Shown here in pieces: positions 27,047-36,625 of a stretch of 64,000 nucleotides of DNA. Source of the DNA: Lysobacterales bacterium (GTDB lineage: Bacteria; Pseudomonadota; Gammaproteobacteria; Xanthomonadales; Ahniellaceae). A program made the translations under genes and the position numbers. Every line of letters begins with the position of its first letter. The stretch's first letter is position 1. The notes under the pieces were generated by a model. That model worked only from the letters and a program-made list of their open reading frames with translations. It had not been told where the DNA came from and ran no database searches. The DNA lies in the NCBI GenBank assembly GCA_016703225.1, contig JADJCM010000003.1:248001-312000 (forward strand), written 5' to 3'.

Positions 27047-29170
27047 ATGCCCGCCGAAACCCATTCCCAAATTGCGTCCTTCATCTGGAGCATCTGCAAT
27101 TTGCTCCGCGGGCCCTACAAGCGGAACGAGTACCGCAAGGTCATTCTTCCGCTCACCGTCTTGCGCCGTTTCGATTGCATTCTTGCGCCCACGAAAGCGA
27201 CGGTGCTGAAAGAACATGCCGCCATCAAAGCCAAGCCGGAGAACATCATCCGGCACAAGCTTTGTGCAGTGACGGGTCACGCGTTCTACAACCTCTCGAA
27301 GCTGGACTTTTCGCGTCTGCTAGACGATCCGAATCAGCTCGCGCCGAACCTCAACAGCTACATCAATGGCTTCTCGCCGAATGTCCGCGCGATCATGGAG
27401 CGCTTCGGCTTCGATGCGCAGATCGCCAGGATGGCCGACAAGGACCTGCTTTACCTGGTCATCAAGCAGTTCGCTGCGATCGATCTGTCTCCTGTCCGTG
27501 TCGACAACGTTCAGATGGGCTACGTCTTCGAAGAACTCATCCGGATCGGCGCGGAGCAATCCAACGAGGAGGCTGGGGAGCACTTCACGCCGCGCGAAGT
27601 GATCAAGCTCATGGTCAATCTCCTTCTCGCGCCCGAGAAGGACCTGGCGCGCAGCCACGTCGTCAAGACCATCTACGATCCTGCCTGCGGCACCGGCGGC
27701 ATGTTGTCGGTCGCCGAGAAGTACATCCGCGACCTCAATGCCGATGCACAGCCCAAGCTGTTCGGGCAGGACTGGAACGACGAAGCGTGGGCGGTGTGCA
27801 AGTCGGACATGCTCATCAAGGGCGAGGACGCCGACAACATCATGCTCGGCGACACCTTCACCAAGGACGGCTTCGACCGCGACCAGGACGGCAAGAAATG
27901 GACCTTCGACTACATGCTCGCCAACCCACCATTCGGCGTGGAGTGGAAGCAGCAGCAGAAGTACGTCGAGAACGAAAAAAACACGCTGGGCTTCGCAGGA
28001 CGCTTCGGCGCGGGCACGCCCCGTGTCAATGACGGTGCGTTGCTGTTCCTCCAGCACATGCTGGCCAAGATGCGTGCGCCGCAGGACGGCGGCAGCCGTA
28101 TCGCGATTGTCTTCAACGGCTCGCCGCTGTTCACTGGCGACGCGGGGGGCGGCGAGAGCGAGATCCGTCGCTGGATCATCGAGAACGATTGGCTGGAAGC
28201 CATCGTCGCGCTGCCCGAACAGCTCTTCTACAACACCGGCATCTCGACCTATCTGTGGGTGCTCACCAATCGAAAAGAGAAGCACCGCAAGGGCAAGGTC
28301 CAGCTCATCGACGCCCGCCAGTTCTGGGTGCAGATGGAAAAGAGCCTCGGCAACAAGCGTCGTCGCATCGGTGATCCCGCCGACAAAGAGAAAGATCCCG
28401 ACCATATCGGCGAACTGACCAAGATCTTCGGTCGATTCCAGGGCGGCGAAACGCGCACGTTCAGCGAGGAAGACCCGATCTCTCACCAGCCCGTACCGCG
28501 CCAGCGCGTCGTCAGCATGGTGTTCGACAACGAAGACTTCGGCTATCACAAGATCACCGTCGAGCGCCCGTTGCGATTGAACTTCCAGGCGAGCGCCGAG
28601 CGCATCGCTCGGCTCGAAGACGAAAGTGGCTTCAAGAACCTTGCGAGCAGCGCCAAGAAAGACCCTGCTGTACGCCTGCAGGAGATCGACGCCGGCAAGC
28701 AGCGACAGGAAATCGTCCGCGCGCTGCTGCGCGAATTCGCGCAAGCCACTGAGGAAAAGTTGTTCAAGGACCGAAAAGCGTTCCTCGCCGCACTCAAGCG
28801 TATCGACGAGCAGAAGGGTGTGCGCCTCAGTGCGCCCGAGCTGAAAGCCGTACTTGCCGCGCTGGGAGAGCGCGACGAGACCGCCGAGATCTGCCGCGAT
28901 CGCGAAGGTCGCCCCGAGCCCGACACCGACCTGCGCGACACCGAGACTGTGCCGCTCAAGGAAAGCATCGACGCGTATTTCAATCGTGAGGTGCTGCCGC
29001 ACGTTCCCGACGCATGGATCGACACCAGCAAGACCAAGGTCGGCTACGAAATCCCGCTCAACCGCCACTTCTACCGCTACGAGCCGCCGCGACCGCTGGA
29101 AGTCATCGAGGCCGACATCAAGCGGCTCGAAGGCGAGATCCTTGATCTGCTCAAGGAAGTCACGGCGTGA
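27047..29170 (+). CDS. hsdM: Type I restriction-modification DNA methyltransferase subunit
   Basis: The protein has 707 residues from the ATG at 27047; a TTG at 27017 would add ten residues. The N-terminal helical HsdM_N domain ('SICNLLRGPYKRNEYRKVIL') is followed by the N6-adenine methylase core with motif I DPACGTGG (from residue 211) and motif IV NPPFG (from residue 293). The C-terminal 250 residues are longer than in EcoKI HsdM and end in a coiled-coil that should contact HsdS. It methylates the recognition site to protect host DNA. It overlaps the rhuM gene by GTGA. Confidence 0.95.
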   Translation: MPAETHSQIASFIWSICNLLRGPYKRNEYRKVILPLTVLRRFDCILAPTKATVLKEHAAIKAKPENIIRHKLCAVTGHAFYNLSKLDFSRLLDDPNQLAPNLNSYINGFSPNVRAIMERFGFDAQIARMADKDLLYLVIKQFAAIDLSPVRVDNVQMGYVFEELIRIGAEQSNEEAGEHFTPREVIKLMVNLLLAPEKDLARSHVVKTIYDPACGTGGMLSVAEKYIRDLNADAQPKLFGQDWNDEAWAVCKSDMLIKGEDADNIMLGDTFTKDGFDRDQDGKKWTFDYMLANPPFGVEWKQQQKYVENEKNTLGFAGRFGAGTPRVNDGALLFLQHMLAKMRAPQDGGSRIAIVFNGSPLFTGDAGGGESEIRRWIIENDWLEAIVALPEQLFYNTGISTYLWVLTNRKEKHRKGKVQLIDARQFWVQMEKSLGNKRRRIGDPADKEKDPDHIGELTKIFGRFQGGETRTFSEEDPISHQPVPRQRVVSMVFDNEDFGYHKITVERPLRLNFQASAERIARLEDESGFKNLASSAKKDPAVRLQEIDAGKQRQEIVRALLREFAQATEEKLFKDRKAFLAALKRIDEQKGVRLSAPELKAVLAALGERDETAEICRDREGRPEPDTDLRDTETVPLKESIDAYFNREVLPHVPDAWIDTSKTKVGYEIPLNRHFYRYEPPRPLEVIEADIKRLEGEILDLLKEVTA

Positions 29171-30225
29171 GCGAGGGGCCCCAATCTCAATCGAGCATCA
29201 TCCTGTACCAGACCGAGGATGGCCGCACGCGCATCCAATGCCGATTCGATGGCGACACTCTCTGGCTGACGCAGGCGCAGATCGCGGAGTTGTTTCAAAC
29301 CTCGATCCCCAACATCAACCTGCACCTGAAGGCGATATTTTCAGAAGCGGAGTTGGCGGAGGCGGCAACCATTAAGTCTTACTTAATGGTTCGAACCGAA
29401 GGGGCGAGACAGGTGTCCCGCGACGTTCTGCACTACAGCTTGCCCGCCATTCTTGCTGTCGGCTTCCGCGTCCGCAGCCATCGCGGTACGCAGTTCCGCC
29501 AGTGGGCGACGGCGCGCTTGCAGGAGTATCTCGTCAAGGGCTTCACGATGGACGACGAGCGGCTCAAGAATCCGCCCGGCAAAGGTCATCAGGATTACTT
29601 CGACGAGCTGCTCGAGCGCATTCGCGATATCCGCTCTTCGGAACGGCGTTTCTACCAGAAGGTGCTCGATATCTACGCGACCAGCGTGGACTATGACCCG
29701 GCCGTCGAAACAACGCAGCAATTCTTTGCCGCCGTGCAGAACAAGATGCACTGGGCCACGCACGGATACACGGCGGCCGAACTGATCCACGAGCGCGCCG
29801 ATGCCGGGCAACCGTTCATGGGGATGCACACCACCCGCCCCGGCGGTCGCGTGCGCAAGGAAGACTCTCTCGTCGCCAAGAACTACCTGACCGAAGCGGA
29901 ACTGCAGGTCCTCAACCGCATCGTCAATCTCTACATCGAATACGCGGAGTTGCAGGCGCTCGAGCGCCGGCCGATGACGATGCGCGACTGGATCACGAAG
30001 TTGGACGAGTTCCTGAAGATCGCGGGACGCCAACTGCTCGACCACGCCGGCAAGATCAGTGCGGAGGCCGCCAAGGCCAAAGCCGAACGCGAATTCGACC
30101 GCTATCACGCACTCATGGACGCCCAACCACGTCCGGTAGACGCGGACTTCGAGCAGGCCGTGAAGCAGTTGCAGCAGCAGCCCGGACCGCCGAAGCGCAA
30201 GCCGAAGAAGCGAGACCAGTCGTGA
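29167..30225 (+). CDS. rhuM: RhuM family protein within the type I R-M operon
   Basis: This 352-residue protein starts at a GTG that overlaps the hsdM stop, and its own stop overlaps the hsdS GTG, so it is translated as an integral part of the operon. The N-terminal region ('LWLTQAQIAELFQTSIPNIN', 'HYSLPAILAVGFRVRSHRG', 'QFRQWATARLQEY') is the RhuM family fold, first named from a Salmonella pathogenicity island. Its biochemical role is not established. Its repeated presence inside type I systems suggests an accessory or regulatory function, possibly toxin-like. Confidence 0.88.
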   Translation: MSEGPQSQSSIILYQTEDGRTRIQCRFDGDTLWLTQAQIAELFQTSIPNINLHLKAIFSEAELAEAATIKSYLMVRTEGARQVSRDVLHYSLPAILAVGFRVRSHRGTQFRQWATARLQEYLVKGFTMDDERLKNPPGKGHQDYFDELLERIRDIRSSERRFYQKVLDIYATSVDYDPAVETTQQFFAAVQNKMHWATHGYTAAELIHERADAGQPFMGMHTTRPGGRVRKEDSLVAKNYLTEAELQVLNRIVNLYIEYAELQALERRPMTMRDWITKLDEFLKIAGRQLLDHAGKISAEAAKAKAEREFDRYHALMDAQPRPVDADFEQAVKQLQQQPGPPKRKPKKRDQS

Positions 30226-31571
30226 AGTTCGCTGCCTACCCGCGCACCAAGCCCAGCGGCGTCGAATGGCTCGGCGATGTGCCGGAGCATTGGGAGGTGA
30301 AGCGGCTCGGATACGTTACTCAGTGCTTGGACGGAATGCGCATTCCTCTAAACAGCGAAGCCAGGAGTGACAGGCGCGGAGACTATCCGTACTGGGGTGC
30401 AAACAGCATCGTGGACCACGTTGACGCTTGGTTGTTTGACGAGCCTCTCGTCCTACTTGGGGAGGATGGAGCGCCTTTCTTCGAACGCAACAAGACTGTG
30501 GCCTTCTTCGTGCAGGGAAGAATTTGGGTGAACAACCACGCCCATGTTCTGCGACCGACAAAGTCATGTGACCCTCGCTACTTGTCCTACGCCCTCAACC
30601 AAACGCAGTTCGGTGCGTTCATCGACGGCGCAACGCGAGACAAGCTCACGCAAGCGGACATGAACAGCATCCCTGTGGCGTATCCGCCGCCAGACGAGCA
30701 ACAAATGATCGCCGCGTTTCTTGATCGAGAGACCGAGCGGTTTGACCGCTTGATGAAGCGGAAGCGGCAATTGATTGCGCGGCTAAAGGAGCAGCGCACC
30801 GCGCTCATCTCCCGCACCGTCACCCGCGGACTGCCGCCCGCTTCTGCGCGTGCGGCTGGTCTCCCCGAAAGCCCGCCTCTGAAGCCCTCTGGTGTGGAGT
30901 GGATTGGCGATATTCCTAAACATTGGGATCTCGTGGCATACAAGCGCGTCTGCACTCGCGTCGATGTTGGAATCGCCGAGGCAGCCACTCATGCTTACTG
31001 TGACGATGGCGTGCCAATCATTCGCTCGACCAATGTGAAGGCCAACAAGCTGAACACCTCGGACGTGCTTCGCATTGAGCCTTGGTTTGCTGAAAAGAAC
31101 CGAACAAAAACGCTGCGAGCGGGCGACCTCGTCACCGTCCGAACCGGGTACCCTGGAACGACGGCTGCCGTTCCGCCGGAGTTCGACGGATGCCAATGCT
31201 TCACACTCGTTCTTTCGACACCGAAGAGAACAGCGCACGGCCCATTTTTCTCCTGGGTTCTGAACTCGAATCCAGGCGCGAGCTACTTTGAAATGGAAGG
31301 TTGGGGCACAGCCCAGACGAACATCAGCGTTCCCATCGTGCGGTTCATGCCCGTTCCGCGCCCCCCACTCCCGGAGCAAGTCGCGATTGCGGCCTATCTG
31401 GACGCGGAGACCGCGAAGCTGGATGCGCTGGTGGGGAAGGTGGAAGCGGCGGTCGAGCGGTTGCAGGAATATCGAACTGCGCTCATCACCGCGGCCGTTA
31501 CCGGCAAAATTGACGTGCGCGCTAGCGTTATCATCCCGACAGAACCTCGAGTAACCTCTGCCCGTCCATGA
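30222..31571 (+). CDS. hsdS: Type I restriction-modification specificity subunit
   Basis: This 449-residue protein starts at GTG (30222). Two target-recognition domains are marked by repeated openings: 'KPSGVEWLGDVPEHW' near residue 10 and 'KPSGVEWIGDIPKHW' near residue 225. Each is followed by a conserved helix: 'DEQQMIAAFLDRETERFDRL' after the first domain and 'PEQVAIAAYLDAETAKLDAL' after the second. These give a bipartite DNA target and the arms for HsdM binding. The specificity cannot be deduced. It overlaps the following small gene by ATGA. Confidence 0.95.
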   Translation: MKFAAYPRTKPSGVEWLGDVPEHWEVKRLGYVTQCLDGMRIPLNSEARSDRRGDYPYWGANSIVDHVDAWLFDEPLVLLGEDGAPFFERNKTVAFFVQGRIWVNNHAHVLRPTKSCDPRYLSYALNQTQFGAFIDGATRDKLTQADMNSIPVAYPPPDEQQMIAAFLDRETERFDRLMKRKRQLIARLKEQRTALISRTVTRGLPPASARAAGLPESPPLKPSGVEWIGDIPKHWDLVAYKRVCTRVDVGIAEAATHAYCDDGVPIIRSTNVKANKLNTSDVLRIEPWFAEKNRTKTLRAGDLVTVRTGYPGTTAAVPPEFDGCQCFTLVLSTPKRTAHGPFFSWVLNSNPGASYFEMEGWGTAQTNISVPIVRFMPVPRPPLPEQVAIAAYLDAETAKLDALVGKVEAAVERLQEYRTALITAAVTGKIDVRASVIIPTEPRVTSARP

Positions 31572-31945
31572 ACTACCGAGACTTACTACCCGAAGAATGC
31601 CCGCCGGAAGCAGCGGAGGAAATTGCCGCGCCACGGGATGTTTTTCGTCTTGTGCGCAACATGCCGCCAACGCTGGACGATTTCCGCTCGCAGCGAGCCG
31701 AGAAGCCTGAGACGGTTTTTCAGGTGTCCGAGTGTCAGGCTCGTGGGCTTTCGGTTTTTGCCGAACGCCAGGACGCCGAGGCGAGGGCACTCAAGTTGCC
31801 GCGGTTTCGCGGTTGCTTGGTCTGCCGTGTCACGCTCGAAGCGGGAGCGGGACGCATTCAACAGACGTTCCAACCCAGTCATCACACTTGGTGGCCGCTG
31901 GCGGCCTTCGATATTTTGACGCACTGTGGAATGGAAACCGCATGA
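31568..31945 (+). CDS. Small protein of unknown function in the R-M operon
   Basis: This 125-residue protein is acidic at the N-terminus (MNYRDLLPEECPPEAAEEI). It has a middle 'DVFRLVRNMPPTLDDFRSQ', a Cys-containing strand 'GCLVCRVTLEAGAGRIQQTF' and a C-terminal 'HHTWWPLAAFDIL'. I do not recognise the family. Four-base overlaps with hsdS upstream (ATGA) and with the next gene downstream show that it is translated as part of the operon, and its small size and position suggest a partner of the DUF6575-like protein. Confidence 0.7.
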   Translation: MNYRDLLPEECPPEAAEEIAAPRDVFRLVRNMPPTLDDFRSQRAEKPETVFQVSECQARGLSVFAERQDAEARALKLPRFRGCLVCRVTLEAGAGRIQQTFQPSHHTWWPLAAFDILTHCGMETA

Positions 31946-33087
31946 AGACGATCCGCCACACGTCGACACTGTTTTACTACGATGGACCGCAGGTCTTCGA
32001 GGCCCGCGATGCAATCGGCGGTCATTACGTTGGTGTAATGGTCGATCCTGATCGTGGGATAGATCGCTACTTGGTCGCAGGCATCGAACCGGAACGATTG
32101 CGGCAATTTCGCGGTGGTTTGTTGGACCTGAGGAGTTTGCTGGCGGAACGAGCGATTGAAGAGTGGTTTTTCGCGGTTGCGCCTGGTGGCATGAACGAAC
32201 CGCTGGTCTTGGAGCCCGCAACAGGCAAGCTCGCTGAGAATGAACTTCTTCCCGAACCCGGTTTCTTGATGCACGACCGACCGGCAGAGGAACTCGCGCT
32301 GCGAGAAGCGCGAGAGCGCAACAACCTTGTGCTTGAGATTGCCGCGGATCCGCCAGAGGCGGCAGAAGAGCACCGCATTCGAGTCGGGACGTTGGTGGAG
32401 TTGCTGGGGCACGTTCAGCTTATGGTGAAGCACGCATATGGCACAGCTTTGCGTGAACTGTCGCCCGGTAACCGTCGTGCAATTGACAGGACTGACGCCC
32501 ATTTGATGGACGTGGTTGTTCCTGCGGCGGCAGGGTCGTTCCGCGTCGTTATGGAAGCGTCCAAGACGCCGAACATGTTCGGTCAAAGCGAGCTCGCGCG
32601 CGCGCTGCAAAGGTTGGATGTGCTGTTCGAGAACTCTGGCAATCCCGAGGCGGTACTGGCCACAGTCAAAGCGCATCGCGGCCATCTCGCGGGGGCTTAT
32701 CTCCGATTCCTTCGATTTCTCGTGCAGCACAAGACCGGGCTGCGCTATTCATGGGCCGAACCGGGTTTCACCAAATCGAGCACTCGTGCCGTCAAGGAGG
32801 CCGACGCCGGGCCCTTGGTCGATGCATTGTCTGGAATTTCCAATCTCAGCGGCGAATCGGTCACGCTCGTTGGAGCATTTGAAAAGGCGAATCGAGGATC
32901 AGGCACATGGGGTTTGCTGACTGAGGACGGCGTAATGTCCGGCAAAGTCAAAGAGGGTGGGCCAAGCCTTGAGGGCCTCAAGATTGGCGGGAACTACAGG
33001 TTCTCGTGCATTGAGGAGATCGAGGAAGTCGAAGCAACCGGCCGGGAACAGCGGACTCTATACCTGATCGAGCACGAACCTGCCTGA
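31942..33087 (+). CDS. DUF6575-like protein in the R-M operon
   Basis: The protein has 381 residues from the ATG at 31942 (ATGA overlap). The N-terminus ('STLFYYDGPQVFEARDA', 'HYVGVMVDPDRGIDRYLVAG', 'GGLLDLRSLLAE') resembles the DUF6575 pattern as I remember it. The central part includes 'VVMEASKTPNMFGQSELARA'. The C-terminal 80 residues ('KVKEGGPSLEGLKIGGNYRF') look like a small beta-barrel that could bind nucleic acid. No catalytic motif was seen. Its fixed place between hsdS and hsdR argues for a defence-related function. Confidence 0.6.
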   Translation: MKTIRHTSTLFYYDGPQVFEARDAIGGHYVGVMVDPDRGIDRYLVAGIEPERLRQFRGGLLDLRSLLAERAIEEWFFAVAPGGMNEPLVLEPATGKLAENELLPEPGFLMHDRPAEELALREARERNNLVLEIAADPPEAAEEHRIRVGTLVELLGHVQLMVKHAYGTALRELSPGNRRAIDRTDAHLMDVVVPAAAGSFRVVMEASKTPNMFGQSELARALQRLDVLFENSGNPEAVLATVKAHRGHLAGAYLRFLRFLVQHKTGLRYSWAEPGFTKSSTRAVKEADAGPLVDALSGISNLSGESVTLVGAFEKANRGSGTWGLLTEDGVMSGKVKEGGPSLEGLKIGGNYRFSCIEEIEEVEATGREQRTLYLIEHEPA

Positions 33088-33101
33088 GTGCGAGACGCGA
33101 T

Positions 33102-33167
33102 TTATTTGATGGTTATTTGATGGGAGTCTCCGAGTGCACGAGTTCGGCCTGGATTTTCAACTCGTGC
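33102..33167. repeat. Tandem duplication and inverted repeat upstream of hsdR
   Basis: TTATTTGATGG occurs twice back to back (33102-33112 and 33113-33123). It is followed by the perfect 9-bp inverted repeat GCACGAGTT (33136-33144) / AACTCGTGC (33159-33167). The stretch is the only AT-rich, repeat-rich gap in the R-M operon (146 bases between the DUF6575-like gene and hsdR). It is a plausible separate control point so that restriction is expressed later than modification. Confidence 0.6.
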
Positions 33168-33233
33168 CCGCTGATTTTCAAAGAGTTCACCGCCTTAACC
33201 CTTCGCCAGCTCTTTTGACGGCAATTTGATTCC

Positions 33234-36200
33234 ATGCCCCAAACGAACGAAAAGGCCTTCGAGACCTACGTTGAAGAAATTCTGCTGACGCGCGGCGGAT
33301 GGAAGTCCGGCAGCAATGCGGAGTGGGACAAGGAGCGGGCGTTGTTTCCGGCGCGAGTGTTTGCGTTTGTCGAAGAGACGCAGCCGAAGCTTTGGGCGGA
33401 GATGCGGGCCCTGCACGCGGCCGGGTTGGAGGCGCTGCTGCTCACCGCGTTGGTCAAGGAGCTGGACGGCAAGGGTGCGCTGCATGTGTTGCGGCACGGA
33501 TTCAAGTTCTACGGGAAGACGTTTCGACTCGCGTACTTCAAGCCCGCACACGGTGCGAACTACGAAGTGCTCGCGTTGTTCAACAAGAACCAGCTCACGG
33601 TGACGCGCCAAGTGCCGTGTCATCGCGGGGACAACCGTACGCTGGACATCGTGCTGTCAGTGAACGGACTACCTGTCGCTACGATCGAGTTGAAGAATCC
33701 CGGCACCGGCCAGAATTGGCGGCACGCCGTGCGGCAGTATCGGGAAGACCGCGACGCACGTGAGCCGTTGTTCGACTTCAAGAAGCGTGCGCTGGTGCAT
33801 TTCGCTGCCGATCCCGATGAAGTCCACATGACCACGCGGCTGGCGGGAGAGAAGACTGTTTTCCTGCCGCTCAACCGCGGCAGCCATCCGGGAAAGATCA
33901 TCTGTGGTGCGGGAAATCCACAGCACGAGTCGGGTTATCGCACCGGTTACTTCTGGGAAGACGTGCTCCAGTTCGCGAGCTTCATGGACCTCCTTGGCCA
34001 CTACCTGTTTCTTGAAACGAAAACGGAAAAGGTGGACGACGAGCGCGGCGGACACCGCGTCGTCACGAAAGAGACGATGGTCTTCCCGCGCTTTCACCAA
34101 TTTGACGCCGTGGGAAAGCTGGTCGAAGCCAGCCGCGATGAAGGGCCGGGACGAAACTACCTGATTCAGCACTCTGCCGGCAGCGGCAAGACCAACAGCA
34201 TTTCATGGCTCTCGCATCGTTTGGCGTCCCTGCACGACAGGAACGATGTGAAAGTCTTCGACTGCGTCGTGGTCATCACCGACCGCCAAGTGCTCGATCG
34301 GCAGCTGCAGGATGCGATCTATCAGATCGAACACGCGCAAGGCGTGGTGAAAGCAATCGATCAGGATTCGAAGCAATTGGCGGCGGCGCTGATTGACGGG
34401 ACCAAGATCGTCATCACGACGCTGCAGAAGTTTCCATTCGTGCTGCGCGGGCTGCTCCATGCTGCTGGCGCGGAGAGCCAGGAACAAGCCAGCGACGAAC
34501 AGAAGTCGGAGGCGGCGAAGTGGCAGGCAGAGATTGCCAAGCGACGCTATGCGCTGATCGTCGATGAGGCACACTCCAGTCAAAGCGGCGAGACGGCGCG
34601 GGAGTTGAAGGCGATCCTTGGCACGTCGGCCAGCAACGAGAACCCGGAGGAAGAGCCAGATTGGGAAGATCGCCTGAATCAGGTGATGCAGTCGCGAGGT
34701 AGACAGCCCAATCTGAGCTTCTTTGCCTTCACTGCGACGCCCAAGGGCAAGACGCTAGAACTGTTCGGGCGCAAGGGTGCGAGCGGACTGCCCGAGGCGT
34801 TCCACCTCTACTCCATGCGCCAGGCGATCGAGGAAGGATTCATTCTCGACGTCGTGAAGAACTACACCACCTACGCCACGTATTACCGGCTGGTGAAAGC
34901 GGTGGAGAACGATCCCGATCTGCCCAAGAAGAAGGCAGCGAGGGCGCTCGCCAAGTTCATGAGTCTGCATCCACACAATATCGAGCAGAAGACCGAAGTG
35001 ATGGTGGAACACTTCCGCCAGAAGGTGAAGAGCCATCTCGGAGGGCGAGCGAAGGCGATGGTGGTCACGTCGTCTCGATTGCACGCAGTGCGCTACATGA
35101 ACGCGTTCCAGCGTTACATCGAGGAAAACAAGATTGCCGAGGTTCGTCCGCTCGTTGCCTTCAGTGGGACAGTAAAGGACCCGGAAACCGGTCTCGAGTA
35201 CACAGAGACGGGCATGAACATGGATTGCGTGAGCGGAAAGGGCATCAGCGAAAAGCAGCTGCCCGAGCGATTCGCCTCGCCCGACTATCAAGTGTTGCTG
35301 GTAGCTAATAAGTACCAGACCGGCTTCGACCAACCATTGCTGTGCGCTATGTACGTGGATAAGCGACTTGATGGCGTGCAGGCTGTGCAAACGCTCTCGC
35401 GCTTGAATCGGATGATCCCCGGCAAGCAAACACCGTTTGTGCTGGATTTCGTCAACGAGGCCGAGGACGTCTACCGCGCCTTCAAGCCCTACTACGACGC
35501 GACGAGCTTGCAGGAAGGTTCAGACCCGCAGCAGTTGGAAAAGCTGAAGCATGAGTTGGACGCCTTGCAGGTCTATTACTGGAGTGAGGTCGAGGCGTTC
35601 GCTCGCGTGTTCTACAAGCCTTTGGCGCTGCAAAGCGCCCAGGATCACGCGGGGATGCAACTCCATCTTCAACCTGCGGTGGATCGGTTCAAGGCCATGA
35701 CGGATGAACCCAAGCGCGGTGAATTCCGCGAGAAGTTGAGCGGCTTCGTCAACATCTACTCGTTCATGAGCCAGATCATGCCGTACGGCGATCCGGCGCT
35801 GGAAATGCTCTACAGCTATGGGCGGTTTCTGCTGCCGCACTTGCCGCTCGACCGTGACATCGAACGAGTGAAGCTCGGCGACGAAGTCGGCCTGCAGTAC
35901 TACCGTCTGCAGCGCATCTACTCCGGCGAGATCACGCTGCGCGACGGCGACCCCGAGGGCGTCAAGAGTCCCACCGACGTCGGTACGGGCAGGTCGAAGG
36001 ACGAAAAAGTGCCCTTGTCGGAAATCATCCAGATCCTGAACGAGCGCTTCGGCACGAATTTCACCGACGAAGATCGCTTCTTCTTCGAGCAGATCCGCCA
36101 GAAGGCATCCAGCAACGAACAGGTCATCCAGCTTCGCCGCGCGAATCCCTTCGACAAGTTCCAGTTGGGCCTGAGGCAGCTGATCGAGAATCTCATGATT

Positions 36201-36338
36201 CAGCGCATGGCCGACAACGACAAGATCGTCACTCGCTACATGGACGACAAGGAGTTCGGTAGTGCTGCGTTCGCCGTACTGTCGAAGGCGATCTACGACT
36301 CGATTTCAGCCAGCGAGCAGGATTCAGGGAGAGGCTGA
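33234..36338 (+). CDS. hsdR: Type I restriction endonuclease subunit R
   Basis: This 1034-residue protein has an N-terminal PD-(D/E)xK nuclease region ('TLDIVLSVNGLPVATIELKN') and an SF2 motor with Walker A QHSAGSGKTNS, DEAH-type VDEAHSSQSGE and the motif 'FFAFTATPKGKTLELFG'. The second RecA domain ('LVANKYQTGFDQPLLCAMY', 'VQTLSRLNRM') comes next, then a helical C-terminal part that docks HsdM. It translocates unmodified DNA and cuts at a distance. It is set off from the upstream genes by a repeat-rich 146-base gap. Confidence 0.95.
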   Translation: MPQTNEKAFETYVEEILLTRGGWKSGSNAEWDKERALFPARVFAFVEETQPKLWAEMRALHAAGLEALLLTALVKELDGKGALHVLRHGFKFYGKTFRLAYFKPAHGANYEVLALFNKNQLTVTRQVPCHRGDNRTLDIVLSVNGLPVATIELKNPGTGQNWRHAVRQYREDRDAREPLFDFKKRALVHFAADPDEVHMTTRLAGEKTVFLPLNRGSHPGKIICGAGNPQHESGYRTGYFWEDVLQFASFMDLLGHYLFLETKTEKVDDERGGHRVVTKETMVFPRFHQFDAVGKLVEASRDEGPGRNYLIQHSAGSGKTNSISWLSHRLASLHDRNDVKVFDCVVVITDRQVLDRQLQDAIYQIEHAQGVVKAIDQDSKQLAAALIDGTKIVITTLQKFPFVLRGLLHAAGAESQEQASDEQKSEAAKWQAEIAKRRYALIVDEAHSSQSGETARELKAILGTSASNENPEEEPDWEDRLNQVMQSRGRQPNLSFFAFTATPKGKTLELFGRKGASGLPEAFHLYSMRQAIEEGFILDVVKNYTTYATYYRLVKAVENDPDLPKKKAARALAKFMSLHPHNIEQKTEVMVEHFRQKVKSHLGGRAKAMVVTSSRLHAVRYMNAFQRYIEENKIAEVRPLVAFSGTVKDPETGLEYTETGMNMDCVSGKGISEKQLPERFASPDYQVLLVANKYQTGFDQPLLCAMYVDKRLDGVQAVQTLSRLNRMIPGKQTPFVLDFVNEAEDVYRAFKPYYDATSLQEGSDPQQLEKLKHELDALQVYYWSEVEAFARVFYKPLALQSAQDHAGMQLHLQPAVDRFKAMTDEPKRGEFREKLSGFVNIYSFMSQIMPYGDPALEMLYSYGRFLLPHLPLDRDIERVKLGDEVGLQYYRLQRIYSGEITLRDGDPEGVKSPTDVGTGRSKDEKVPLSEIIQILNERFGTNFTDEDRFFFEQIRQKASSNEQVIQLRRANPFDKFQLGLRQLIENLMIQRMADNDKIVTRYMDDKEFGSAAFAVLSKAIYDSISASEQDSGRG

Positions 36339-36366
36339 CCCGAGGCTCATCTGAGCAGTGGGTCAG
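36335..36366 (+). terminator. Nested hairpin at the end of the R-M operon
   Basis: CTGACCC (36335-36341) pairs with GGGTCAG (36360-36366). Inside it GCTCA (36345-36349) pairs with TGAGC (36352-36356). The structure overlaps the hsdR stop codon. It has no T-run, so termination, if any, would be structural or Rho-assisted. Confidence 0.5.
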
Positions 36367-36432
36367 GATCGAGACCCAGGAACCCGCTCCCCGCTCTGCG
36401 GGTCGACGCCCGTGGGGCTGTGGTATCGAGGC

Positions 36433-36456
36433 ATCGCGCCGGGAGGGCGCTCCTAC
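36433..36456 (-). repeat. GTAGG-type REP palindrome
   Basis: Read on the minus strand, the element has a GTAGGA head, then GCGCC (plus 36446-36450) and GGCGC (plus 36436-36440) as stem with a 5-base loop, and ends in GAT. It closely resembles the element found inside gltD at 46594-46620 (same head, same CTCC loop core, same GCGAT end). Single REP copies between genes are typical of Pseudomonas and Xanthomonadales. Confidence 0.65.
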
Positions 36457-36495
36457 GCTTCCTCCATGAAGGTTGGAGGGATGGAGAGCGGGCCG

Positions 36496-36527
36496 CAGAA
36501 ACAACAACGCCGGCACAAGGCCGGCGT
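36496..36527 (-). terminator. Terminator of tRNA-Leu
   Basis: On the minus strand ACGCCGGC and GCCGGCGT (plus 36507-36514 and 36520-36527) form an 8-bp stem with a 5-base loop. It is followed by TTGTTGTTT. It lies 14 bases after the CCA end of the tRNA gene. Confidence 0.8.
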
Positions 36528-36540
36528 GGTGTCTTGAACA

Positions 36541-36625
<85 letters not shown>

